Assembly (NCBI GenBank): GCA_030428825.1
Contig: JAUIEL010000072.1
Location: 1 to 14,808, forward strand
Source: a bacterium
GTDB lineage: Bacteria > Planctomycetota > B15-G4 > JADJEK01
Direction: 5' to 3'
Length of the DNA stretch: 14,808 nt
The translations under genes were made by a program, and so were the position numbers. The notes under the pieces are model-generated. The model searched no databases and was not told where the DNA came from. It worked only from the letters and a program-made list of their open reading frames with translations. How positions within the stretch are numbered: position 1 is the stretch's first letter; every line of letters starts with the position of its first letter. This document shows, in pieces, positions 7,718 through 14,616 of this stretch.

Positions 7718-8278
7718 ATGACCGGTGACCACGCGCGGGACCTCGAACTCGTTCGGGGGGTCCTCGAGGGCCGCCGCGCCGCGGTGCGCGCGTTCAGCGA
7801 ACGGATGCGGTGCGTCGGGCGGATCCTCGCCGCGCGGAATCGTCGCCTCGGTTCGCCCCTCGCGGCGGACGAGCTCGAGGACGTCGCGCAGGAGACGGCC
7901 CTCCTGATCTGGAAGAAGCTCGCGACGTACGAGGGGAGGGCGGCGCTGGAGACGTGGGTGTTCCGCTTTTGCGCGTTCGAACACACGAGCGCGCTCCGGC
8001 GTCGCTCGCGACAGCCGATCAGCGCCGGAGAGCCGCCCGAGGTCGCGGTCGAGGCGGAGCCGACGAAGGGGGCGGACACGGAGTCGTTCGATGCGCTGAT
8101 GCGGCACCTCTCGCCGCGCGAGGCGGAGGTGACGCGGCTGCGGCACGTCGATCAGCTCTCGTACCAGGAGATCGCGGAGGCGCTGCGGATCACCCCGAGC
8201 AGCGCCAAGACCCACCACGCGCGGGGGCTCGAGAAGCTCCGGGCGGTGCTCGAGACGGCGGGGGAGGGACGGGCATGA
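7718..8278 (+). CDS. ECF-family RNA polymerase sigma factor (CHAT-operon)
   Basis: 186 aa. Region 2 is clear in ELEDVAQETALLIWKKLATY followed by ALETWVFRFCAFEHTSALRR. Region 4 is clear in LSPREAEVTRLRHVDQLSYQ and EIAEALRITPSSAKTHHARG, a helix-turn-helix. The start ATG has no obvious Shine-Dalgarno sequence (CCCACCTCC precedes it), so initiation may be leaderless or weak. The stop TGA overlaps the next ATG. First gene of a three-gene operon with a membrane protein in the usual anti-sigma position and a secreted CHAT protease. It is a different ECF subtype from the one at 6460-7167: it has a shorter linker and no C-terminal extension. Targets are unknown; autoregulation is plausible but I found no promoter to support it. 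Confidence 0.9.
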   Translation: MTGDHARDLELVRGVLEGRRAAVRAFSERMRCVGRILAARNRRLGSPLAADELEDVAQETALLIWKKLATYEGRAALETWVFRFCAFEHTSALRRRSRQPISAGEPPEVAVEAEPTKGADTESFDALMRHLSPREAEVTRLRHVDQLSYQEIAEALRITPSSAKTHHARGLEKLRAVLETAGEGRA

Positions 8279-8892
8279 GCGGGTTCGACGGACGGGACGA
8301 GCTGGAGCGGCTCCTCGACGCGGCCGGAGCTCGGGAGCGCCAAGAGACGCTCGCCGAGGCGGAGCGGCTCGACGACGCGCCCGGACAGGAGGCGGCGCGC
8401 CGGACGATCGAGCGGGAGGCGTCGAGGGCTCCCCGGACGCTCCGGACGGTGGCGCTCGTCGCGGCGGCGGCGGTCCTCGTGACGGTGACCGTCTGGCTCG
8501 CGGGGCGGTCGGCCTCCCCGTCCGGTGGGGGCGACGCTCCGTACTTCATCGGGGAAGGGGGCGTCGAGATCGTCCGCCCGACCCGCGCGAGCGAACCGTT
8601 CGCCCCGATCGACCCGGGCGGCGCGCTCGCGCCGGGCGTCGGCCGCCGAGCGTTCGCATGGAGCAGCCCGCGGGACCCGGGCGACGTGTTCGAACTCCGC
8701 GTCTTCGACGACGCGGCCGGTCCCGGCGCGGAGCCGGTCCTCGTGGTGCGCGAGCTGGAGGAGACGACGTGGAGCCCGACCGAAGAGGAGTGTCTCCGGC
8801 TGCCGGCGCGATTCCGGTGGGAGGTGCGGCGGCTCTCGCCGACCGGGGAGGTGATCGGGAGCGCCGCGGCGGAGGGCGTGCCCGCGCGATGA
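8275..8892 (+). CDS. single-pass membrane protein, probable anti-sigma factor
   Basis: 205 aa, ATG at 8275 overlapping the sigma stop, with GGGAGGGAC upstream. Residues 1-55 are charged and helical (DELERLLDAAGARERQETLA). Residues about 58-77 form one transmembrane helix (VALVAAAAVLVTVTVWLA). The remaining 125 residues are predicted outside the membrane and resemble the Ig/fibronectin-like beta-domain often found in planctomycete anti-sigma partners: FAWSSPRDPGDVFELRVFDD, LVVRELEETTW, FRWEVRRLSPTGEVIGS. There is no zinc-finger HxxxCxxC motif, unlike the kinase at 4219-6463, so sigma binding would rest on the short N-terminal helices. The anti-sigma role is inferred from position and topology, not from a recognised domain. 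Its stop overlaps the start of the CHAT gene (ATGA). Confidence 0.75.
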   Translation: MSGFDGRDELERLLDAAGARERQETLAEAERLDDAPGQEAARRTIEREASRAPRTLRTVALVAAAAVLVTVTVWLAGRSASPSGGGDAPYFIGEGGVEIVRPTRASEPFAPIDPGGALAPGVGRRAFAWSSPRDPGDVFELRVFDDAAGPGAEPVLVVRELEETTWSPTEEECLRLPARFRWEVRRLSPTGEVIGSAAAEGVPAR

Positions 8893-11438
8893 CGCGCGGC
8901 GTCGTCCGGCGCGGCGCCCGGTGGCTGTGGGCGGCGCTCCCCTCGGTCCTCGCCGCGGTCCCGTCGTACGCCGAGGAGGAGTCGTTCGGCGACCGGATCG
9001 CGGCGCTCCGGTCCCGGATCTTCGCGTCGGAGCGGCGGGAGGCGACGGCGCTCGCGTCGGAGCTGCACGACGTGCTGACGGAGATGGCGGGCGGCGCGCT
9101 CGCCGCGGACGACGCGACCGACGCGCTCCGGACCGCGTACCTGATGGGGGTCGACACCCTGACGCGCCTCCCTCCCTCGCTGCGGCCGGACCGGTTCGAC
9201 GCCGTCTCCGAGCTCGAGCGGGCCGACGCGTTGGCGGCCTCGAGACTCGACGACCCGGTCTACTCCGCGCACGTGGCGTGGCAGCTGGGGCAGGCGTTGC
9301 GCGACGAGGGGCGGCTCGACGAGGCGATGTCGACCTACCTCGAGGCGGCGGAGCGCGAGCCGCCGGCGGTGACGATGCGCCCCTCGCTCTTCGTCGTCGC
9401 GTCGCAGATCGCGGTCGGCCGGAGCGCGTTCGAGGAGGCGATGGCGCTGCTCGATCGGGCGGAGGCGGCGGCGGAGGACTGCCCGGACGGCTGGCGGGAC
9501 GAGCGGAGCGTCCGCTGCAGCATCGCCTCGTTCCGGGCCGAGGCGCTGATGGCGCTCGGCCTCCCGGACCTCGCGGCGTCGTTCGTCGAGGAGGAGGAGC
9601 GGCTGGCGAGGGCGCTGAAGAGCGCCGCGCTGATCGGGACGTCGTACGTCCGGCGCGCCGATCTGCTGCTCGCCACGGGGCGGTACGAGGCGCTCGAACG
9701 CCTCGTCGACCGCGCGAACGGCGACGAGGCGATGGAGCTCCGCCCCGACCTCCTCCGTCTCCTCGACGTCCGGCGCGCGATCGGTCTCGCCGAGCACGGT
9801 CGGGCCGATCGGGAGGCGAACGCGCGGGCGCGGGACCGGATCGAGGCGCTCGTGGAGAGGCGGGACCTGAGCGGGCTCCACCGGATGCGGGCGGAGGCGA
9901 CCCTCGCTCAGCTCGCGCTCCGGGACGGGGACGTCCCGGCCGCGCGGGCGTGGATCGACGGGGCCGTCGAACGGCTCGGCGCGCTGCGGGCCGCCGATCC
10001 GTCCGGCCTCGGGCCGCTCGAGGACGGGGCGTTCGTGCCGGCCGTCGCCTCCGCGGTCGCGCGCGCCGAGGGGCGCCCGCGGGAGGTGCTCGCCGAGCAG
10101 CTCGCCCGCGCCGAGGCGGCGTTCGAGCGGTTCCTCGCGCACTGGTCCAGGACGCCGCTCCGTTCCGGAGGGGTCGGGTTCCTCCATTACGGGAAGCGAA
10201 GGCAGATCATCGCCGAGCTGATCCGGCTGACGCTCGCGGTGCATCCGGGGGAGGCGGGGCGGCGGCGCGCGCTGTCGATCGCGCTCCGCGTCGAGGCGAT
10301 GGGGTCGACGGCGCGGACGCTCGCGATCGAGCCGCCTCCGATCGAGGAGGTGCGCGCGCTCCTGACCGGCGAGGGTCGCGGCCTGCTCGTGTACGTCCCG
10401 CCGGGGCCGGCGGGAGGGCACGTCTTCGGCGTCGACGCGGCGCGGATCGTCCACGCCGAGACGCCGGGGATCGACGCGATCGACGCACGGCGGCGGGACC
10501 TCGCGGTCGCGCTGCGGCGGGCGGCGCGGGCGGAGGGGGACGACGCGCGGGCCGAGGGCGAGTGGACGGGGCTCGCGGACGCGCTCGGAGAGAAGCTCCT
10601 GCCGGCGGAGGTCGCGCGGGCGATCGCCGGCTGGGACGCGGTGACCGTCGTCGGCCGGCACGGCCTCGGCGACGTCCCGTTCGACCTCCTCCCGATCGGA
10701 GACGGCGAGAGGCTCGGCCGGGCGAAGGCGCTGTCTCTCCTCCCCTCCGTTCCGGTCGGGATCGCGCTCGCGAGGCGGGAGCGGGACGCGCTTCCGGCGG
10801 ACGGGCCGGACGTCTTCGCGGTCCTGACGCCCGAGGTCGACCACGCGCTCGCGGCCGACTGGCCGGAGGCGACGTCGATCCCGCTGCCGGACGACGATCG
10901 CGACCGGCTGCTCGAGTCGTTCGGCGCGCGGCGCGTCGTCCGAAGCGGCGGGGACGCGACGCCGGCGGCGCTCCTCGACCCGAAGCTGGCCGGGGCGCGG
11001 GCCCTGCTGGTCCTCGCGCACGGCGTCTACGACCCGGGCCGGACCGGCGGCGGGGCGGCGCTCCTCCTCGCCGGGCCGGACGGCCTGGTCCGGAGCCCGG
11101 ACCTCGAGCGGATCGACGCGCCGCCGCTCGTCGTCCTCCTCGCCTGCGGCGCGGGGCGCGGACCGGTCCGTCGCGGGGACGACGGCGTCGGTCGGCTCGG
11201 CGAGTCGTTCCTCCTCCGCGGCGCGCGCGCGGTCGTCGCCGCGGACGCCGACCTCGAGCTCGGGGCGACGCTCGACCTGATGGAGGAGTTCGGCGCGCGG
11301 CTCGCGGCGGGCGCGTCCCCCGCCGAAGCGCTGCGCGGCGCGCGCGATCGGCTGGCCCGGGACGGACGCCACCCCGCGAGCCGCGTGCGCGTCCAGCTGA
11401 TCGGCCTCGGCGACCGCCCGCTCCCGAAACCGCGCTGA
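8889..11438 (+). CDS. secreted TPR-CHAT domain protein (caspase-like protease)
   Basis: 849 aa from the ATG at 8889, which overlaps the upstream stop. The open frame extends to 8658, but that part overlaps the membrane protein gene and would hide the signal peptide. Residues 1-28 are a Sec signal peptide (Arg-rich start, WAALPSVLAAVPSYA, cleavage near SYA-EE). Residues about 120-420 are helical TPR-like repeats (AHVAWQLGQALRDEGRLDEA; FEEAMALLDRAEAAAEDC). The CHAT domain covers about 495-845, with GRHGLGDVPFDLLP (587-601), the catalytic His in LVLAHGVYDP (His711) and the catalytic Cys in VVLLACGAGRG (Cys753), then GESFLLRGARAVVAA. Both caspase-type dyad residues are kept, so an active cysteine peptidase is expected. 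An exported CHAT protein in an operon with an ECF sigma factor and its membrane partner suggests an envelope role; cleavage of the partner is possible but untested. Confidence 0.88.
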   Translation: MTRGVVRRGARWLWAALPSVLAAVPSYAEEESFGDRIAALRSRIFASERREATALASELHDVLTEMAGGALAADDATDALRTAYLMGVDTLTRLPPSLRPDRFDAVSELERADALAASRLDDPVYSAHVAWQLGQALRDEGRLDEAMSTYLEAAEREPPAVTMRPSLFVVASQIAVGRSAFEEAMALLDRAEAAAEDCPDGWRDERSVRCSIASFRAEALMALGLPDLAASFVEEEERLARALKSAALIGTSYVRRADLLLATGRYEALERLVDRANGDEAMELRPDLLRLLDVRRAIGLAEHGRADREANARARDRIEALVERRDLSGLHRMRAEATLAQLALRDGDVPAARAWIDGAVERLGALRAADPSGLGPLEDGAFVPAVASAVARAEGRPREVLAEQLARAEAAFERFLAHWSRTPLRSGGVGFLHYGKRRQIIAELIRLTLAVHPGEAGRRRALSIALRVEAMGSTARTLAIEPPPIEEVRALLTGEGRGLLVYVPPGPAGGHVFGVDAARIVHAETPGIDAIDARRRDLAVALRRAARAEGDDARAEGEWTGLADALGEKLLPAEVARAIAGWDAVTVVGRHGLGDVPFDLLPIGDGERLGRAKALSLLPSVPVGIALARRERDALPADGPDVFAVLTPEVDHALAADWPEATSIPLPDDDRDRLLESFGARRVVRSGGDATPAALLDPKLAGARALLVLAHGVYDPGRTGGGAALLLAGPDGLVRSPDLERIDAPPLVVLLACGAGRGPVRRGDDGVGRLGESFLLRGARAVVAADADLELGATLDLMEEFGARLAAGASPAEALRGARDRLARDGRHPASRVRVQLIGLGDRPLPKPR

Positions 11439-11464
11439 GGCGGTCGCGGCGGGACGGGCGGTCG
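11411..11464. terminator. bidirectional hairpin between convergent operons
   Basis: The outer arms CGACCGCCCG (11411-11420) and CGGGCGGTCG (11455-11464) are a perfect 10-bp inverted repeat. Inside, TCCCG (11422-11426) pairs with CGGGA (11450-11454), and CCGCG (11430-11434) pairs with CGCGG (11445-11449), leaving a 10-nt loop. That gives 20 base pairs with only small bulges on the left arm. It covers the last codons and stop of the CHAT gene (11438) and ends 11 bp from the stop of the convergent gene (11475). No U-tract is present on either strand. The position and strength fit a shared terminator for both operons. Confidence 0.65.
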
Positions 11465-11474
11465 CGCGATCGGG

Positions 11475-13142
11475 TCAGGGGCGGATCGGGAACGGACCGA
11501 CGTCGCCGCCGGGGACCCAGCCGCCGCCGGGGGGCTCGGTGTTGTGCTCGATGCCCTCCGGGGGCGGCGCCGCGAGGACGATCAGCTCGTCGAACGTCGC
11601 ATCCTCGAGGGAGAACATCCCGCTGAGCGTCGGGTAGCGCCAGACCACCTCGTCCGAACCGTCGACCTCGACCGCGCAGAGCATCACCGCGAACGCCTCG
11701 GTGCCCGGCGGCGTGAGGATCGGGTCCGGCGCGAACGGCAGGAGGAACGAGCCGGGCCCGCTCGGGAGCGGCACCCGATCGACGCCGAGGAACTCGGAGG
11801 CGAGGAAGTCGTCGAGATCCGGGAGCGCCCAGACGAGGTACTCCAGCTCGACCGTCCCCGCGAGAGAGGCGGTCGGCGGCAGCAGTTCGAGTTCGATCTC
11901 CGGGTCCGAGCCCGCGCCGAAGTCGCCCGCGAACGAAAGGACCTCGACGCGGAAGTCGGTCGCGACGACCTCTTGGTTCTCGAGGACGTAGACGGCGAGG
12001 ACCGCCGAATCGAAGACGACGACGTCCGGGTCGCCCGGCTTCCCGTCCTGGTCGATGTCGGCGAAGACCGGCCACGCTCCGCCGCCGGGCGAGCTCCCCG
12101 CGGCGAGGGAGATCGTGCTCCCGGAGAAGTCGGGCGCGGCCGACGGGGTCGCCTGGACGTTCTCCAGCCGCCCGGCGCTCGGAGCGTCCTGGAGCGTGAA
12201 GCAGAGATCGGCGTCGCCGTCGAGGTCGTGGTCGGCGGCCGCGAGGCCGAGGATGGTGCCTCCCCAGAGGTCGATCACGGAGGTCTGGATCCCGCCGCTC
12301 GCCCCGAGGACGTACGCGACGGGGATGCCCATCGGCGGGACGTGGGCGATCCGGGCGATGTACTGGAGGTTCGGCGTGTCCGCGTCGTCGAGCGTCGTGG
12401 CGGCGCCGCCCGGGAGCGCGCCGGGGATCGAATAGCGGGACGAGCCGTCGCTCAGGTTCAGGACCTCGAAGACGCCGGAGGTGTGTTCCACGCCGATCTC
12501 GGGGGTCCCGTCGGCGTCGAGGTCGGCGAGGACGAACGAGTTCGCGGTCGACGCGAGGGTGATCGGCGTGAACGACGTGCTGAGGACGTGGGCCGGCGTG
12601 CCGCCGGACGCGTTCATGTAGAGCGCCGGGGTGATCGTGCCGCCGTCGGTCGAGAGGGAGACGACGAAGGTCACGAGCCCTCCCGGGGTCGGATGCGCCT
12701 CGATCTGCTTCGCGCCGCCCGCGAGGCCGCCCGGCAGGTGCTCGTCGAACTCCTTCGTGACGTCGTTCCAGAGGAAGAGTCCGCGCGAGGACGCGGTCGC
12801 GACGAGGAGGCCGTCGTTCCCGTCGGCGGTCGCGTTCGGGAGGACCGCGAAGTCGGTCGCGGGAGTGTGCACCTCGACCGGCATCGCTCCGTGGCGGTGG
12901 GGGGAGTAGAGCATCCAGACGCCGCTGCCGTGGTGGTAGACGACGTCCGGGACCGTGTCGGGCGTGCACTGGGCCGCGGCCGTCCGGCCGATGGGGCTCC
13001 CCGGCGGCGGCGGGTTCGAGTACGGCGACATGTCGGGGAACGTGAACTCCTGCGACGCGTCGGGGAGGACCGGCTGGGGCGTCGCGACGGGCGCGAGGAC
13101 CGAGCCGGCGAGGGCGAGCGGGACGATGCTTCTCATGGTCAT
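11475..13142 (-). CDS. exported VCBS/FG-GAP beta-propeller-like protein
   Basis: 555 aa from the ATG at 13142; a second in-frame ATG at 13136 is equally possible. AAGGAA lies about 13 nt upstream of the first. Residues 1-22 are a signal peptide (RSIVPLALAGSVLAPVA). Three calcium-loop motifs mark VCBS/FG-GAP blades: LADLDADGTPEIG (205-217), AAADHDLDGDADLC (301-314) and FADIDQDGKPGDPDVVVFD (360-378). Between them are propeller-like strands such as SSRGLFLWNDV and FEVLNLSDGSSRYS. The C-terminal 170 residues or so are a separate beta-domain with LEYLVWALPDLDDF and FAVMLCAVEVDGSDEVVWRY. No enzyme motif is visible. Last gene of a three-gene operon of exported proteins (34 bp after the 152-aa gene), ending at the shared hairpin at 11411-11464. 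Probably a surface or secreted structural/binding protein. Confidence 0.82.
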   Translation of the reverse strand: MTMRSIVPLALAGSVLAPVATPQPVLPDASQEFTFPDMSPYSNPPPPGSPIGRTAAAQCTPDTVPDVVYHHGSGVWMLYSPHRHGAMPVEVHTPATDFAVLPNATADGNDGLLVATASSRGLFLWNDVTKEFDEHLPGGLAGGAKQIEAHPTPGGLVTFVVSLSTDGGTITPALYMNASGGTPAHVLSTSFTPITLASTANSFVLADLDADGTPEIGVEHTSGVFEVLNLSDGSSRYSIPGALPGGAATTLDDADTPNLQYIARIAHVPPMGIPVAYVLGASGGIQTSVIDLWGGTILGLAAADHDLDGDADLCFTLQDAPSAGRLENVQATPSAAPDFSGSTISLAAGSSPGGGAWPVFADIDQDGKPGDPDVVVFDSAVLAVYVLENQEVVATDFRVEVLSFAGDFGAGSDPEIELELLPPTASLAGTVELEYLVWALPDLDDFLASEFLGVDRVPLPSGPGSFLLPFAPDPILTPPGTEAFAVMLCAVEVDGSDEVVWRYPTLSGMFSLEDATFDELIVLAAPPPEGIEHNTEPPGGGWVPGGDVGPFPIRP

Positions 13143-13176
13143 GCGGATCGGGGGTTCCTTCGGGGGCGGGGGTTCT

Positions 13177-13635
13177 TCACTCGAGGCCGACGACGCGGGC
13201 GTCGAGCTCCTGTTTCCGGCGGACATCCTGCCACGTCCGGTTCTCGCCGGGCGCGAAGTCGATCTGGAAGATCCCGCCGTGAAACCGGATCGGATCGCGC
13301 GAGTCGGCGGGGACGCTCCCCTGCAGACACGACAGCGGCTCCGGGCTTCCCGGAATCGAGCAGGTCGCGACCCACCACCGGACCGGGAGGCCGTTCGAGG
13401 CGAGCAGCATCGGACTGAGCCAGAGCGTGGCCGACGACATCGGCCGGGTGCGCGCCCACCAGACGGCGCCCTCACCCTGCGTGTCGTCCATGCCGAGGCG
13501 AGACGGGAGGGCGGTCGTCGGCGCGGCCGCCGCCCGAGGCGCGGGGCTCGCCTCCTCTTGCTCGAGGATCAGCAGGAACGGAAGGAGGGTGGCGAGCGTC
13601 GCGGCGAGACGGGGGATCGTGGAGCGAGCGGTCAT
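13177..13635 (-). CDS. exported protein of unknown function (152 aa)
   Basis: The ATG at 13635 has AGGAG six bases upstream (CCGAGGAGTGCCC), which decides this start over the longer open frame. Residues 8-24 are a hydrophobic segment (PRLAATLATLLPFLLIL), a signal peptide or anchor, followed by an acidic then Ala/Pro-rich linker. The mature part is rich in Trp (AVWWARTRP, VRWWVATCSIPG, NRTWQDV) with two Cys (VATCSIPG and LSCLQG) that could form one disulfide, and the strand-like stretch FHGGIFQIDFAPGEN. I do not recognise the family. Its neighbours, an exported 126-aa protein upstream and an exported propeller protein downstream, suggest the three act together outside the cytoplasm. Confidence 0.72.
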   Translation of the reverse strand: MTARSTIPRLAATLATLLPFLLILEQEEASPAPRAAAAPTTALPSRLGMDDTQGEGAVWWARTRPMSSATLWLSPMLLASNGLPVRWWVATCSIPGSPEPLSCLQGSVPADSRDPIRFHGGIFQIDFAPGENRTWQDVRRKQELDARVVGLE

Positions 13636-13709
13636 GGGCACTCCTCGGAACGAGGGATGGAGGAAGGGCGGCCGCCGGGCGAGGTGGCCCCGACGGCCGC
13701 GCGGCCGGG
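13636..13709 (-). other. intercistronic hairpin region
   Basis: The 74-bp gap between the 126-aa and 152-aa genes holds GCGGCCG (13668-13674) pairing with CGGCCGC (13694-13700), with a 19-nt loop. The hairpin could lower expression of the downstream genes relative to the first gene, or protect the upstream message end. The ribosome-binding site of the 152-aa gene lies outside it. Confidence 0.4.
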
Positions 13710-14090
13710 TCAGTCGGAGTACTCGATGTGCGCGCAGCCTCCGCTGGGGCCGCCGGGGAGACCCCACGGGAACGGCGCCGTCGGCCGGACGCTGTGGATC
13801 CGGTTGCAGAGGAAGGCGTTGACCGCCGTCGTGTCGTCCTGGCAGCGAACGAACAGGCCGGAGGCCGCGGAGCAGCCGCCGGAGATCAGGTACACCTCGA
13901 ACGAGATCTCCGTGGTGCCGATGCCGCCGCACCAGTTGGCGGGCGTGTCGTCGTTCTGCACGTCGATGATCGCGACGAAGTCGTCGCCGGTCTTGGCGCA
14001 GGTGATCTGCGCGGCGGCCGTCTCGGCGACGCCGAGCGCGAGTCCGAGGCCGAGCAGTCCGAGCACGGTCTTCCGGGCGAAACGAAGCAT
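13710..14090 (-). CDS. small secreted six-cysteine protein of unknown function (126 aa)
   Basis: The ATG at 14090 is preceded by CGAGGAGAAGACC, a strong ribosome-binding site. Residues 1-28 form a textbook Sec signal peptide: MLRFARK, then VLGLLGLGLALGVAETAAA, cleaved near AAA-QI. The mature protein of about 98 residues has six Cys (in ITCAKTG, NWCGGIG, GGCSAAS, VRCQDD, FLCNRI and GGCAHIE), enough for three disulfides after export. Strand-like segments FVAIIDVQNDD and TEISFEVYLI suggest a small beta fold. No family recognised. First gene of the leftward three-gene operon, so its product may be the most abundant of the three. Confidence 0.78.
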   Translation of the reverse strand: MLRFARKTVLGLLGLGLALGVAETAAAQITCAKTGDDFVAIIDVQNDDTPANWCGGIGTTEISFEVYLISGGCSAASGLFVRCQDDTTAVNAFLCNRIHSVRPTAPFPWGLPGGPSGGCAHIEYSD

Positions 14091-14616
14091 GGTCTTCTCC
14101 TCGAGGGATGGGGAAAGGTGAGCCTCGCGCGCCGACGCGGCGGCGAGTCGAACGCCCGTTGGCCGCCGGGGAGCGCTCGCGGAGACGACGACGAATCGGG
14201 TTTCCTCGGAAAGAGCGCGCCGCGAACCGGCACGGCCGTTGCATGCGATTCCCGCGCATGATCTCCCGCGCGGAAGCCTCGAGGACGGCGCTCGCCTCCC
14301 GCGAGAGGGCGTCCACCTCGCGCGAGCCGGCGCTCCCGCCGGCGCCGCGCGTGGCGTGGCGTGCCGCGGGGAGGCGATGCGGCCGTGGAGCCGCCGCCGA
14401 TCGCTCGGTCGATCGCGGAGATCTTCGCGGAAGGAGGGAACAGCTCCCGGCCGAGGGGCCCGGGCCGGTCCGCGGCCGGAGTCCCCGAAGGTCGAGTTTT
14501 CGTCTCGGGACGGGTGCACCGAATCCGGCGCCGCATCGGCGGCGAACGATGGGTGCGCCGAGCTCGCCGTCGCACGATGCGGCGCGCGGGATTCGAATGA
14601 CATCGCAGGAGAGATC
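14091..14616. promoter_or_regulatory. divergent intergenic region with inverted repeats
   Basis: About 526 bp without a believable gene; open frames here lack codon bias and homology. It must contain the promoters of the leftward six-Cys operon and the rightward gene at 14617. Visible symmetric elements: CATGCG (14242-14247) and CGCATG (14255-14260) around a 7-bp spacer, a possible operator; CCGGCCG (14447-14453) with CGGCCGG (14473-14479), a possible leader hairpin; and the palindrome ATTCGAAT at 14591-14598 just before the gene. I cannot assign -35/-10 boxes with confidence. Confidence 0.4.

Noticed and set aside
8190..11372. Minus-strand open frame of about 1060 codons opposite the CHAT operon
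   Set aside because: Low-complexity Arg/Pro/Glu composition and no domain; it is fully antisense to three well-supported genes.
11544..13418. Plus-strand open frame opposite the propeller-like gene
   Set aside because: Charged low-complexity translation without motifs; the minus strand has a signal peptide and calcium-loop repeats.
14242..14260. CATGCG-N7-CGCATG as a specific known regulator site
   Set aside because: It is a perfect but short repeat with no match to a motif I can name; kept only as a possible operator in the intergenic entry.
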